A program made the position numbers and the translations under genes. A stretch of DNA of 64,000 bases from contig JBJLHG010000001.1 of the NCBI GenBank assembly GCA_045564455.1, positions 62,001-126,000 on the forward strand, written 5' to 3'. Positions 18,361-27,967 of this stretch are shown one piece after another. Each line of letters starts with the position of its first letter. Position 1 is the first letter of the stretch. This DNA is from CASICS01 sp045564455 (GTDB lineage Bacteria > Pseudomonadota > Gammaproteobacteria > Magnimaribacterales > AG-339-G14). The notes under the pieces are model-generated. The model saw only the letters and a program-made list of their open reading frames with translations. It was not told the DNA's origin and made no database searches.

Positions 18361-20733
18361 CTATTCAAGATTAAAAAGCTCTTCTCGCCACTCTGGAGTA
18401 ACAAAGTTTTTAAAGTCTTCTTCAATTCGTTTCGTAATCTTAGAAGGATAAAGAAGACCATGCTCATCTTTTTTAACAAATTTTGCTTCAATTAAATGAT
18501 TTACAAACAAATCGAAAGTCCATTTTTCAGAAAACTCAGGTAATAACCAATTATGTCGAGATTCTAAATTTTTAGAAATTAAGCGACAATTTTTTTCTAG
18601 TTTTTCTTTGGAGATATGAACCGCTTCATGCTTCCATAGCTGCAACATTAAGATATAAAATCGATCCAGGGTTCGTTGGACTATTCTTCCCAATGCTTGA
18701 GTTTCTATGAACATCTCTGAATCTATGTCAGGTCTATGAATAAAGTCTGTCTTTATTTGTATTAAGGCATTGTTAGCTAATCTTTGGATTGATCTATCTA
18801 TTTCATCATTAATTTCTTCTTGAGCCCATGGCAGAAAGTACTCTTCAGATAAAAATGGATATAGAGTTAAAAATAAGTCTCTAATTTCTTTTTTAGTGAT
18901 TTTTTCTTTGAGTTGAAACATGCCACAAATTAGAGAATCAACAATTAGTAAATGAGCGATATTATTTTTATAAAAACTTAGCATAGCTGCTTCTGGTCTA
19001 TTTAATTTAACTAAAGTTGAATCTGAATTTTCTTTAATTAGTCTCAATTTTTTTACTTTAGATATTATTTTTTCAGGATTAGTTTCAGGTATTTTAATTT
19101 TTGAAGAATATTCGGACTCTATAATGAGATTCAAATATAAAGAAATTCTTTTTGATAGATTTTCCTCGCTTAAAGTAAACTTATTCGCACTTAAAATTGC
19201 GCTTGCCAAGATGCTAGAGGAAGTTACGACAACGGCCTTGTTAATATTAACCATTATTTGCTTCCCTAATTTTGGCGTCACATCAAACAACCATTTTTGA
19301 TTGCTTTTTTCTTCGCTAATAGTATTTTTTCTCCAGTTAGGAGAATTTGTATCCAGAAAAATTTTTAAGTCAATCGGATCTGCAAATTGCATATAAGCCT
19401 CACCAAGATAGCCTCTAAAATCTTTTGCAACCCTAAAGATTGCAGACAGACTTTCTTGTTTTTTTGCATCTCCCATAGTTTCTTTTAAATAAGAATTACC
19501 CTCGAGTACTTTTTCATAATTCATGGAAATAGGAACAAATTTAACCGATTTTTCATCCATATCCTGAAACGATCTAATTAACATTGATGTTATCCCTGGT
19601 TTAGGAGGCAACAATCTACCAGATCTTGACCTTCCTCCTTCTGGGAAATACTCTATTGAACTTCCTCTTTGAAACAATTTTCTTATATGCTCATAAAAAA
19701 CCTTTGAGTAGAGTCGATTTTTACTAAATGATCGTCTCATAAAAAAAGCTCCACCATTTCTTAAAATAGACCCCAGAACTGGAAGGTTTAAGTTTTTACC
19801 TGCAACAATCTGCGGCATCATCAAGTTATTTATATAGAGTTGTTGAGACAAGGCAAGATAATCAATATGACTTTTATGAGCAGGACAATAAATTATAGAA
19901 TTTCCTGCTGATAATGCTTTGACTTCTTCTATGCCTATGGAATGAAGACGTTCGTATCTAGAATTCCAGAACCAATTTAAAATCTTATCCAGTAAATAAA
20001 TCACGGGGTAAGACATATTAGAGCAAATTTCATATGCATATTTTTCTGCAGTTTTTACAAGTTTTTCTTTCTTTTTTAAATCACCTTCTGAATTTGAATT
20101 GATTAAATTTTTTACTGATTTAGAATTGATAATTGATTTTATTAAAGTTCTTCTGCTTGATATATCGATTCCCATTTTAGCTTGACGATGTTTTCTAAAT
20201 CTAGCTCTTAGCAACCTTTCTGTTTTTAAAACTAATCTAGAAGGCGACTCGTCTTTAGAAGAGAAAATATCTTTTGTCTCCAGCGGTTTATGGAAATAAA
20301 CTTTAGCTTGCCTGCCGTTGAATATAACTTTTAAGAAATTTTTTACATTAGATGCTCCTTCCCATGAATCTCTAAAAAATAATCTCAACCAGCTTTCCTG
20401 TCTATCTGGAGCTTTCCCCCAGTAAACGTCGACTGGTATGATGATCATATCCAAAGTTTTTATTTGATTATGAGCTAATTCATTAAGTTCTCTTGGATGT
20501 CTTCTTCTAGGTCTCTGCCAAGGAAAAACTCTTTTAGCGCTTTTAAGTTGAAAGAAATTTTTATTAATTCTTGTGGGAGCAGAGAAAGAATAATTTTTTG
20601 CAACTTTTTTAAGTGCAGTTAAATCAAATCCAGACTCAGATGACAAGGCATAATAAACATCTTTATTTTTTAAGAAATCTTCAGATTCTTGAGTTTCAAA
20701 CTCTACTTCTGGACTGATTAGAAAATTAAGCAT
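18361..20733 (-). CDS. plsB: glycerol-3-phosphate 1-O-acyltransferase
   Basis: This membrane-associated enzyme makes lysophosphatidic acid, the first step of phospholipid synthesis. The acyltransferase boxes are present: CPAHKSHIDYL (H-x4-D), GGAFFMRRSF, FPEGGRSRSGR and PISMNYEKVLEG. At 790 residues it is the large gammaproteobacterial type, with long N- and C-terminal extensions around the catalytic core. Its substrate could come from GlpK (519-1976). Confidence 0.96.
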   Translation of the reverse strand: MLNFLISPEVEFETQESEDFLKNKDVYYALSSESGFDLTALKKVAKNYSFSAPTRINKNFFQLKSAKRVFPWQRPRRRHPRELNELAHNQIKTLDMIIIPVDVYWGKAPDRQESWLRLFFRDSWEGASNVKNFLKVIFNGRQAKVYFHKPLETKDIFSSKDESPSRLVLKTERLLRARFRKHRQAKMGIDISSRRTLIKSIINSKSVKNLINSNSEGDLKKKEKLVKTAEKYAYEICSNMSYPVIYLLDKILNWFWNSRYERLHSIGIEEVKALSAGNSIIYCPAHKSHIDYLALSQQLYINNLMMPQIVAGKNLNLPVLGSILRNGGAFFMRRSFSKNRLYSKVFYEHIRKLFQRGSSIEYFPEGGRSRSGRLLPPKPGITSMLIRSFQDMDEKSVKFVPISMNYEKVLEGNSYLKETMGDAKKQESLSAIFRVAKDFRGYLGEAYMQFADPIDLKIFLDTNSPNWRKNTISEEKSNQKWLFDVTPKLGKQIMVNINKAVVVTSSSILASAILSANKFTLSEENLSKRISLYLNLIIESEYSSKIKIPETNPEKIISKVKKLRLIKENSDSTLVKLNRPEAAMLSFYKNNIAHLLIVDSLICGMFQLKEKITKKEIRDLFLTLYPFLSEEYFLPWAQEEINDEIDRSIQRLANNALIQIKTDFIHRPDIDSEMFIETQALGRIVQRTLDRFYILMLQLWKHEAVHISKEKLEKNCRLISKNLESRHNWLLPEFSEKWTFDLFVNHLIEAKFVKKDEHGLLYPSKITKRIEEDFKNFVTPEWREELFNLE

Positions 20734-20828
20734 ATAAATAAAATTAGTATAAAAGTGTTAATATCTCGCTAAATTTGACGTATTAAACCACTAAAACTAA
20801 AGTGTTATTTAATTTTACAACTAATTAT

Positions 20829-20914
20829 GCCGAAGTGGCGGAATTGGTAGACGCGCTCGATTCAAAATCGAGTGCCCAAAAGGCGTGAGAGTTCGAGTCT
20901 CTCCTTCGGCACCA
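20829..20914 (+). tRNA. tRNA-Leu (anticodon CAA)
   Basis: An 86-base cloverleaf with acceptor pairs GCCGAAG/CTTCGGC, encoded CCA end, a variable arm as expected for Leu, and the T-loop GTTCGAGTC. The anticodon stem CTCGA/TCGAG encloses loop TTCAAAA, giving anticodon CAA that reads UUG codons. yajC starts 11 bp after it. Confidence 0.96.
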
Positions 20915-20925
20915 CAGGAAATATT

Positions 20926-21237
20926 ATGAATGAAACTGAAATTTTAACCGCTCAAACATCTAGCTTTCTAGGACCTCAATTTATTTTATTGATTGGTTTT
21001 GTAGCTGTAATGTATTTTTTAATAATCAGGCCACAAAACAAAAAAATGAAAGCACAACAAGAGATGATAGCTAACTTAGCCGTCGGAGATGAAATTATTT
21101 CTTCAGGCGGATTAGTTTGCACAATTTCTAAGATAGCTGATGATTTTTTAACTGTTCGAGCTAATGATGTGCAATTTATCTTGCAAAGAAATGCTATAAG
21201 TAGTGTTTTACCCAAAGGCACCATCAACTCCATATAA
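20926..21237 (+). CDS. yajC: preprotein translocase subunit YajC
   Basis: YajC is a small membrane partner of SecDF that aids Sec-dependent export. A single membrane segment (about residues 16-36) is followed by the conserved FLIIRPQNKKMKAQQEMI and VGDEIISSGGLVC. The ATG at 20926 gives 103 residues. A longer in-frame opening from 20872 would run through the tRNA, so I reject it. It is followed by secD and secF as in most gammaproteobacteria. Confidence 0.95.
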   Translation: MNETEILTAQTSSFLGPQFILLIGFVAVMYFLIIRPQNKKMKAQQEMIANLAVGDEIISSGGLVCTISKIADDFLTVRANDVQFILQRNAISSVLPKGTINSI

Positions 21238-21243
21238 AATACT

Positions 21244-23061
21244 GTGCAAAAATTTCACTTCTGGAAAATAGTAGTAGTTTCGACTGTTGTTATTTTTGGT
21301 GGAATTTATTCTTTGCCAAATATATTTCCTCCTGATCCTGCTGTACAGATAACTTTAAATAATCCTGGAGAGGGCTTAAATAATGATATTTTGAACTCTA
21401 TAGAATCAAAGGTTTCAGAAAGTGGCCTTAGTTATCTATCAGCTGAAGGCAATTCAAATGCTATTTTGTTTAGAGCAAAAAATTACGAAGATCAAATTAG
21501 ATTGAAAGATTTTCTTCAGTCTTATTTAGATTCTAATTTCGTTGTTGCTTTAAATTTATCCCCTAATACACCTGAATGGCTCGAATATTTGAATGCTTAT
21601 CCTATGAAATTAGGTTTAGATTTAAGAGGAGGAGTCCATTTTCTTTTAGAAGCTGATACCGAGCTTCTTATTGAAACTAAGCTTGAGGCATCTCTTTTAA
21701 ATATCAAAAGAATTTTTAAGGAGATATCTTTAAAACCCACATCATTAAAAATTTCAGAAAACTCTATTTACGTTTCCCTAAAAGATTCACAAGACCAAGA
21801 TGCTTTCAATGAAGCTTTAAGCAGATTAAGTAATTTTGATTCTCAAAAAATAGACGAAAACTTATATCAACTTACTTTGTCAGAGCTGCAGTTAAAAGAA
21901 ATGGTGGATTATGCTGTTTTACAGAATTTAAATACTCTAAGAAATAGAGTTAATGAACTTGGAATTTCAGAGCCTGTAGTTCAGAGGCAAGGCGCTAAAA
22001 GGATATCAATTCAACTTCCAGGCGTTCAAGATACTGCAGAGGCAAAAAAAATTATTGGTAAAACTGCAAATTTAGAATTTAGATTAGAATCTAGCGGTAG
22101 TTCTTTAGCTTCAAGAGTAGAGAAATTTAATTTTGCTGACCGAGCAGTCAAACTTGAAAAAAAACTTATCATATCAGGAGATCAAGTATCAGATGCTAGC
22201 GTTGGGTATGATGAAAATGGATTTCCTCAAGTAAATATAAATTTAGACTCAGATGGCGGTGCAAAAATGCATCGATCAACACGGAACAACATAGGCGAAA
22301 GAATGGCTGTAATTTTCGTCGAAAGAAAATCTGAAACAAAGATAGTTGATGGTATTCCAGAAGTGAGAAATTACTTTGATAAGAGAATAATAAGTCTGGC
22401 TACGATACAATCTGCTCTTGCTAGCCAATTTAGGATTACAGGATTGGACTCGCCTGCAGAAGCTTCTGAGTTAGCTTTATTACTTAGAGCTGGAGCTTTA
22501 GCCGCGCCGATGGATTTTGTCGAAGAAGGTACAATTGGTCCTTCTTTAGGAGCTGATAATATTGCCCTAGGTATCAAATCTTTGATGTTGGGCTTAGCTT
22601 TAGTTTTAATATTTATGATTTTTTATTACAAAGTATTTGGCTTAATCGCTAATCTTGCTGTAGCTTTAAATATAGTTTTAATAGCCGCTGTGATGTCAGT
22701 TTTATCTGCTACCTTGACTCTTCCGGGAATTGCAGGAATTGTTTTGACAATAGGAATGGCTGTCGATGCGAATGTATTAATCTTTTCACGAATCAGAGAG
22801 GAACTAAAAAACAAATTAAAACCGGCCGACGCTATTTCAGCTGGCTATGATAGGGCTTTTGTAACGATTGTTGATGCAAATTTAACTACACTTATAGTAG
22901 CAATAATTTTATATGCAGTAGGTACCGGACCTATCCAAGGGTTTGCAATTACTTTGTCTGTTGGAATCTTAACTTCTATGTTCACCGCTATTTTATTTAC
23001 TAGAATGCTGGTTCATTTTATTTATGGCAGAAGTAAAAATATTGAGAAAATATGGATTTAA
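21244..23061 (+). CDS. secD: protein translocase subunit SecD
   Basis: SecD uses the proton motive force to help pull proteins through SecYEG. A first membrane segment at about residues 8-22 is followed by a large periplasmic region with the D1 motif LGLDLRGGVHFLLE. Five C-terminal membrane helices include GIVLTIGMAVDANVLIFSRI, typical of SecD. The start is GTG at 21244, 6 bp after yajC. At 605 residues it is normal. It overlaps secF by 10 bp. Confidence 0.97.
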   Translation: MQKFHFWKIVVVSTVVIFGGIYSLPNIFPPDPAVQITLNNPGEGLNNDILNSIESKVSESGLSYLSAEGNSNAILFRAKNYEDQIRLKDFLQSYLDSNFVVALNLSPNTPEWLEYLNAYPMKLGLDLRGGVHFLLEADTELLIETKLEASLLNIKRIFKEISLKPTSLKISENSIYVSLKDSQDQDAFNEALSRLSNFDSQKIDENLYQLTLSELQLKEMVDYAVLQNLNTLRNRVNELGISEPVVQRQGAKRISIQLPGVQDTAEAKKIIGKTANLEFRLESSGSSLASRVEKFNFADRAVKLEKKLIISGDQVSDASVGYDENGFPQVNINLDSDGGAKMHRSTRNNIGERMAVIFVERKSETKIVDGIPEVRNYFDKRIISLATIQSALASQFRITGLDSPAEASELALLLRAGALAAPMDFVEEGTIGPSLGADNIALGIKSLMLGLALVLIFMIFYYKVFGLIANLAVALNIVLIAAVMSVLSATLTLPGIAGIVLTIGMAVDANVLIFSRIREELKNKLKPADAISAGYDRAFVTIVDANLTTLIVAIILYAVGTGPIQGFAITLSVGILTSMFTAILFTRMLVHFIYGRSKNIEKIWI

Positions 23062-23963
23062 TGAATATAAATTTTATGCAAATCAGAAAACAGACAACTA
23101 TTTTGTCTGTTGCTTTAATCCTAATTTCAATAGGCTCATTATTTATTAATAAATTAAATCTAGGTTTAGATTTCACTGGAGGCACTTTAATAGAAGTTAG
23201 ACTAGAAAAAGAAATATCTTCGCTGGAAGAAATTAGAGTTTTATTGAGAGAGTTTGATCTAAGTGATTTTCAAGTAAATTATTCTGGATCGAATAGAGAT
23301 GTCAGCATTAAAATTCCAGGGGGAGAAAATACTTTGAATGGCAACGATGTTATTTCATCCTTGAGCTCCAAAGCATCTCTAGAAGTAAGGCGACAAGAAT
23401 TTTTGGGGCCTCAAGTAGGTTCCGAGTTAAGAGATCAAGGCGGACTTGGTTTATTAGCAGCATTGGTAGTCATGATGGTTTACATTATGTTTAGATTTCA
23501 ATATAAGTTTGCCTTGGGCGCTCTTTTAGCATTAATTCATGATGTAATAATCGTCCTTGGATTCTTTTCTATTTTTGCTTTAGATTTTGATTTAACAGTC
23601 CTTGCAGCAATATTAGCAGTGATAGGTTATTCTCTAAACGATACCATTGTAGTTTCTGATAGGGTGAGAGAAAACTTTAGAAAAAAAAGAAGGGCAGAAC
23701 CCGATTCAGTGATAAACAGGTCCTTAAATCAAATGATTGGAAGAACTTTGATTACTTCTCTGACAACGTTATTAGTTTTAATTGCTTTATTAGTTTTTGG
23801 CGGGGAAACGATTAAAAATTTCTCTATAGCTTTGATTATCGGAGTCATTTCTGGAACATATTCTTCAATATACATAGTTTGTAATTCTTTATTAGGTTTA
23901 GATATCAGATCTGAAGATTTAATAATTCAAAAGGCAGAAGCCTTAGATGATGGTATGCCCTAA
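23052..23963 (+). CDS. secF: protein translocase subunit SecF
   Basis: SecF is the partner of SecD. The motifs LGLDFTGGTLIEVR, LAAILAVIGYSLNDTIVVSD and RVRENFR are diagnostic, and six membrane helices are apparent across 303 residues. The start at 23052 overlaps the end of secD; an internal ATG at 23061 is also possible. Its 3' end overlaps convergent suhB by 4 bp. Confidence 0.97.
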   Translation: MDLMNINFMQIRKQTTILSVALILISIGSLFINKLNLGLDFTGGTLIEVRLEKEISSLEEIRVLLREFDLSDFQVNYSGSNRDVSIKIPGGENTLNGNDVISSLSSKASLEVRRQEFLGPQVGSELRDQGGLGLLAALVVMMVYIMFRFQYKFALGALLALIHDVIIVLGFFSIFALDFDLTVLAAILAVIGYSLNDTIVVSDRVRENFRKKRRAEPDSVINRSLNQMIGRTLITSLTTLLVLIALLVFGGETIKNFSIALIIGVISGTYSSIYIVCNSLLGLDIRSEDLIIQKAEALDDGMP

Positions 23964-24754
23964 ACAAAGGAGTCTTTTATAATATCTTTCAAGATAATAT
24001 CTACACACTTTTTATTTCCCGCTATTACATGATGACTTTCTTTGACATCAGCACTGCCCATAAAATTAGAAACATAACCACCTGCCTCTGAAATTAGAAT
24101 GCAACCAGCAGCAAAATCCCAATGTTTCATTCCATAGCCTACAAAAGCATCTAATCTTCCTGCTGCAACATACGCTAAATCTATTGCAGTAGATCCTGTT
24201 CTACGCATTGTCAGACCTTGTGAATATAATTTTCTTATGACTCCTAGTTGATCTATTTTGATACTAGAATCAATAGAATCATGAAAAGAATTAGAAATTA
24301 AAGAATTTTTTAACCCGGGTTGGCTACTTACTCTTAGTCTAGTTTGATTCAGATAAGCTCCTTTACCTTTAGAAGCATAGTACTCATCATCTCTGGTAAG
24401 ATCGAATACGATACCATGTTCCAGCGCACCATTTTGATAACAAGCAATAGAAATTGAGTAATAAGGAAAGCCATGGATAAAATTAGTTGTTCCATCTAAA
24501 GGATCAATAACCCAAAGAAGATCTGAAGATTCTTTACCTGACTTTCCTGACTCTTCTCCTTCAAAAGCGCTCTCTGGAAAAGCAGCTTGAATAGTTTCAA
24601 TAATAATTTTTTCAGCTATTTGGTCTACTTGAGTAACAAAATCAGTTGGCCCTTTTTCAGAAATTTTTAATTTATCTTTACGTCTAGCAAAACGAAGTAT
24701 TTGCTTTCCTGCTAATCTTGCTGCCTTTAAAGCTATATTTACTTTTGGTTCCAT
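23960..24754 (-). CDS. suhB: inositol-1-monophosphatase family protein SuhB
   Basis: This is a Mg-dependent phosphatase; in E. coli SuhB also takes part in rRNA transcription antitermination. The metal-binding boxes are VIDPLDGTTNFIHGFPYYSI and HWDFAAGCILISEAGG, with EGEESG upstream. I placed the start at MEPKVNIALKAARLAGK, which aligns with the usual SuhB N-terminus and gives 264 residues. An 11-residue longer form from 24787 would overlap the divergent trmJ start. Location beside secF and trmJ is the usual gammaproteobacterial order. Confidence 0.93.
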   Translation of the reverse strand: MEPKVNIALKAARLAGKQILRFARRKDKLKISEKGPTDFVTQVDQIAEKIIIETIQAAFPESAFEGEESGKSGKESSDLLWVIDPLDGTTNFIHGFPYYSISIACYQNGALEHGIVFDLTRDDEYYASKGKGAYLNQTRLRVSSQPGLKNSLISNSFHDSIDSSIKIDQLGVIRKLYSQGLTMRRTGSTAIDLAYVAAGRLDAFVGYGMKHWDFAAGCILISEAGGYVSNFMGSADVKESHHVIAGNKKCVDIILKDIIKDSFV

Positions 24755-24785
24755 AATATTTGAAAAACAATTGTAAACTATTGGC

Positions 24786-25538
24786 ATGACTCATTCTGAA
24801 TTAATATTAAGAGAAGAATATGATATCGAATTTATACTTATTGAAACTTCTCATCCAGGAAATATTGGAGCTTGCGCGAGAGCAATAAAAAATATGGGTT
24901 TTTCAAAACTAGGTTTGGTCAATCCAAAAAAATTTCCATGTGATGAAGCTTACCATCGCTCTAAAGGAGCAAAAGATATCTTAGATAATGCAAACATTTA
25001 TAAATCATTAGATGAAGCCTTATCTAAAGCTACTTTAGTTTTTGGAACTAGTGCTAGAGAAAGAACCATTCCTTGGCCTGCTAGTTACACCCATTTAATA
25101 GATGAGGGTATGGTTAAGAATATTAAAGATAAAAATAATAAAATTTGCATTCTATTTGGTAGAGAGGATAGCGGCTTATCAAACGATGAATTACAGAAAT
25201 GTCACATGCATTTAAGAATACCTTGTAGCGAAAAATACTCATCTTTGAATATTTCGCATGCTGTTCAAATAATTTCATACGAATTTAGAAACTTAATAAT
25301 GCAGGAAAATTCGATTGAAGTTAAAAGCGATGTACCTCTTAGCACGGATACGGATAATGAGTATTTGCTAGAACACTTAGATAAAGTTCTGATAGATTTA
25401 GATTTTTATGATCAAAATAGCTCGAGACAAGTTAAAGCCAGGTTAAAAAGATTGGTTAAAAAGTCAAAGCCAGATAAGTTAGAAGTAGGAATATTAAGAG
25501 GATTCTTAACAAAGATAGAAGAGATGCTTAACAAATAA
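24786..25538 (+). CDS. trmJ: tRNA (cytidine/uridine-2'-O)-methyltransferase TrmJ
   Basis: This SPOUT-class methyltransferase modifies the ribose at tRNA position 32. The N-terminal IETSHPGNIGACARAIKNMG and the knot motifs LFGREDSGLSNDEL and CSEKYSSLNISHAVQ are diagnostic. At 250 residues it matches the family. It is divergent from suhB and is followed 33 bp later by tRNA-Glu. Confidence 0.95.
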   Translation: MTHSELILREEYDIEFILIETSHPGNIGACARAIKNMGFSKLGLVNPKKFPCDEAYHRSKGAKDILDNANIYKSLDEALSKATLVFGTSARERTIPWPASYTHLIDEGMVKNIKDKNNKICILFGREDSGLSNDELQKCHMHLRIPCSEKYSSLNISHAVQIISYEFRNLIMQENSIEVKSDVPLSTDTDNEYLLEHLDKVLIDLDFYDQNSSRQVKARLKRLVKKSKPDKLEVGILRGFLTKIEEMLNK

Positions 25539-25571
25539 AATCTATCTGATACAATCCTCGCTCTGTTCAAA

Positions 25572-25646
25572 GTCCCCTTCGTCTAGCGGTTAGGACACCG
25601 GGTTTTCATCTCGGCAACAGGGGTTCGATCCCCCTAGGGGACGCCA
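25572..25646 (+). tRNA. tRNA-Glu (anticodon TTC)
   Basis: A 75-base cloverleaf with acceptor pairs GTCCCCT/AGGGGAC, encoded CCA end and T-arm AGGGGTTCGATCCCCCT. The anticodon stem CCGGG/CTCGG (one G-T pair) encloses TTTTCAT, giving anticodon TTC. Confidence 0.96.
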
Positions 25647-25797
25647 TTATAAAAAGGGCGTTTATAGAGCATCATTAATTTCTTAAATATTCAATTTGCC
25701 TTCTTTTGATGCAATAAGTGGTTTTTTCAATTTTTATATAAGAATGAAGGGGTACTTCCCTCTAGGTAAAATCTCTCATAAGTTTTAAGGAGGATAA

Positions 25798-26154
25798 ATG
25801 AAGCTTGTACATATTGTTGTAAGGCCATCTAAAGTTGAAGTTGTAAAAAATGCTCTTTCTTCTATTGGTGTTCTTGGCGCAACAATTATGGATGTCAGAG
25901 GATTTGGCTCTTCTAAAGGACACACAACGTCTTATAGAGGATCTGAATACGTAACTGATACCAATCCTAAAGGCATGCTTAAAGTAGCGTGTAAAGATGA
26001 TGATGTTGAAAACATCGTCGAGGTTGTTCGTGACGTCGCAAACACCAACTCAATTGGAGATGGAAAAATTTTCGTTACTGAACTTATTGATGTAATTCGC
26101 ATCAGGACCGGAGAATCCGGCGAAGATGCTTTAATGGAGAAAAATGATGACTGA
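25798..26154 (+). CDS. glnK: nitrogen regulatory protein P-II
   Basis: This trimeric signal protein senses 2-oxoglutarate and ATP/ADP and blocks AmtB when nitrogen is plentiful. The T-loop GHTTSYRGSEYVTD contains Y51, the usual uridylylation site, and the C-terminal motif GDGKIFVTELIDVIRIRTGE is canonical. It has a strong ribosome site (AAGGAGG) just before the ATG. I found no clear sigma-54 element upstream. The gene overlaps amtB by 11 bp, the conserved glnK-amtB pair; GlnB is an alternative name but the context favours GlnK. Confidence 0.95.
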   Translation: MKLVHIVVRPSKVEVVKNALSSIGVLGATIMDVRGFGSSKGHTTSYRGSEYVTDTNPKGMLKVACKDDDVENIVEVVRDVANTNSIGDGKIFVTELIDVIRIRTGESGEDALMEKNDD

Positions 26155-27373
26155 ACTTGAGTTCGCACTAAATACTTTTTATTTAGTAATTTCTGGAGCA
26201 TTCGTTATGTGGATGGCAGCTGGTTTCACTATGTTAGAAGCTGGACTTGTTCGTTCTAAAAACGTTTCAGAGATTGTCACTAAAAATATAGGTCTTTACT
26301 CAATTGCCTGTGTTATGTACTTAGCATGTGGTTTTTATTTAATGTATCCGGGCGATGATGTAGTTAATGCATATATACCTGGAATGGGTTCTACTTGGGG
26401 CATCAGCCTAGCTGGGTTAACTGCAAATTTTGATTTGGGTTATTCAGACGCAGCTGATTTCTTTTTCCAAGTTGTTTTTGTTGCTACGGCAATGTCAATT
26501 GTTTCTGGAGCAGTAGCTGAAAGAATGAAATTAATTCCATTCTTTCTATTTGCTGTTGTTATGACTGGATTTATTTATCCAGTCCAAGGTTACTGGAAAT
26601 GGGGCGGTGGATGGTTAGACGCTATTGGCTATACAGATTTTGCTGGTTCAGGTGTAGTTCACCTATGTGGTGCATCAGCAGCTCTAGCGGCAGTTTTAAT
26701 TCTTGGTCCTAGAACAGGTAAATATGGAGATGATGGCTCTGTAACCGTTATGAGAGGATCTAACATTCCAATCGCGGCGTTAGGTGCATTTATTCTTTGG
26801 TTGGGTTGGTTTGGATTCAATGGAGGATCTCAATTAGCAATCCATGATGCTGCTAATGCAAATGCAGTAGCACAAGTATTTCTTAACACTAACACAGCTG
26901 CTGCTGGTGGTGTTTTAGGTGCGTTGTTAATTTCAAAACTAATGACTGGAAAAATGGATGTCACAATGGCAATTAATGGTGCCATTGCTGGACTAGTTGC
27001 AATTACTGCAGCTCCAGACACTCCTTCAGGCGGTTTGGCAACATTCATTGGACTGATAGGTGGAATAATTGTGTACTTCTCAGTTGTATTCTTTGATTCA
27101 GTGCTTAAAGTCGATGATCCTGTTGGAGCTATTTCAGCTCACGGAACAGTAGGTGTTTGGGGAATAATGGCCACTCCGTTATCAGGTGCTGGCGCATTTG
27201 GTACTCAAGCAGTAGGAGCTATTTCAATATTTCTATGGACTTTTATTACCGCTGGAATAACTTTATTAATCATTAAATCTATTTTAGGCCTTCGTCCTAC
27301 TTTAGAAGATGAAATGGCAGGTATGGATGCTTCAGAAGTTGGAGTGAGTGCATACCCGGAGTTTGATAAGTAA
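26144..27373 (+). CDS. amtB: ammonium transporter
   Basis: This is a channel-like ammonium transporter of the inner membrane with about 11 helices in 409 residues. The twin pore histidines are recognisable in GVVHLCGASAALAAV and ISAHGTVGVWGIM, and GFTMLEAGLVRSKN is a family signature. The start overlaps the 3' end of glnK, so translation is probably coupled. A strong hairpin terminator follows at 27416-27450. There is no obvious cleavable signal peptide. Confidence 0.96.
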   Translation: MMTELEFALNTFYLVISGAFVMWMAAGFTMLEAGLVRSKNVSEIVTKNIGLYSIACVMYLACGFYLMYPGDDVVNAYIPGMGSTWGISLAGLTANFDLGYSDAADFFFQVVFVATAMSIVSGAVAERMKLIPFFLFAVVMTGFIYPVQGYWKWGGGWLDAIGYTDFAGSGVVHLCGASAALAAVLILGPRTGKYGDDGSVTVMRGSNIPIAALGAFILWLGWFGFNGGSQLAIHDAANANAVAQVFLNTNTAAAGGVLGALLISKLMTGKMDVTMAINGAIAGLVAITAAPDTPSGGLATFIGLIGGIIVYFSVVFFDSVLKVDDPVGAISAHGTVGVWGIMATPLSGAGAFGTQAVGAISIFLWTFITAGITLLIIKSILGLRPTLEDEMAGMDASEVGVSAYPEFDK

Positions 27374-27415
27374 GTTCTCCCAATCTTTATCTTTATAATT
27401 AAGGATAATTATATT

Positions 27416-27450
27416 AAAGGCAGGTCTCACCCCTCGAGACCTGCCTTTTC
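27416..27450 (+). terminator. intrinsic terminator of glnK-amtB
   Basis: A 10-bp GC-rich stem GGCAGGTCTC/GAGACCTGCC with a 7-base loop, flanked by AAA and a TTTT run, lies 43 bp after the amtB stop. Confidence 0.93.
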
Positions 27451-27483
27451 TATATATAGATTAATTATTTTTTAATGAAATAA

Positions 27484-27511
27484 AAAAAGGGAGACTTATG
27501 TCTCCCTTTTT
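27484..27511 (-). terminator. intrinsic terminator of the YRG-repeat protein gene
   Basis: Stem GGGAGAC/GTCTCCC with a 4-base loop and flanking A and T runs. On the minus strand it lies just past the stop of the small gene at 27524-27688. The flanking runs would let it work in both directions. Confidence 0.88.
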
Positions 27512-27523
27512 CTTGCTATAAAA

Positions 27524-27688
27524 TTAAGCTGTATGTTTAATGCCGCGGTAAATTCCTTCACGCTTAGCATTAGACTTCTCAACTTCGATAGCATCATGTT
27601 TTGTGCCTCTGTAAATGCCAGCTTGAGCTTTAACTCTATCAGCTGAAACATTTTCAGAAGTAACTTTAATACCTCTGTAAGTAGTCAT
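27524..27688 (-). CDS. small YRG-repeat protein (DUF4278-like)
   Basis: A 54-residue protein made of three short units, each built on YRG: TYRGIKV, IYRGTKH and IYRGIKH. This resembles the DUF4278 family of unknown function. I chose the ATG at 27688 because GGAGGA lies just upstream; an opening from 27727 would place that ribosome site inside the gene. A strong terminator and a strong ribosome site suggest a well-expressed single-gene unit. It is basic and soluble, without a membrane segment. No function can be assigned. Confidence 0.8.
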   Translation of the reverse strand: MTTYRGIKVTSENVSADRVKAQAGIYRGTKHDAIEVEKSNAKREGIYRGIKHTA

Positions 27689-27967
27689 ATCTGTCCTCCA
27701 GTTTTCGTTTCGATTTCGTACATGCATCTTTTAAAATGCACACCCTTCTCAACGCGTTCCTTCGTTAGATAAATAATTATCTCACTACTTCCGTTCTTTG
27801 CACTAATTTAGCGCTAAGAATGAACGTTAATGATGCAATTTTATAGATAAAAATACAAAAATACAAACCTTTTATACAAATTAATTAATAAATATTTCTT
27901 TATGATATTTTCTTTAAAACCTTTATTAATCTAGATATAGATATCAAAGAGTTTATAATCCCGACGC

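Noticed and set aside
20872..20925. N-terminal extension of yajC
   Set aside because: It would be translated from the 3' half of tRNA-Leu; the ATG at 20926 gives the normal YajC length.
25647..25797. A sigma-54 promoter before glnK-amtB
   Set aside because: No TGGCAC-N5-TTGC-like element was found in the gap.
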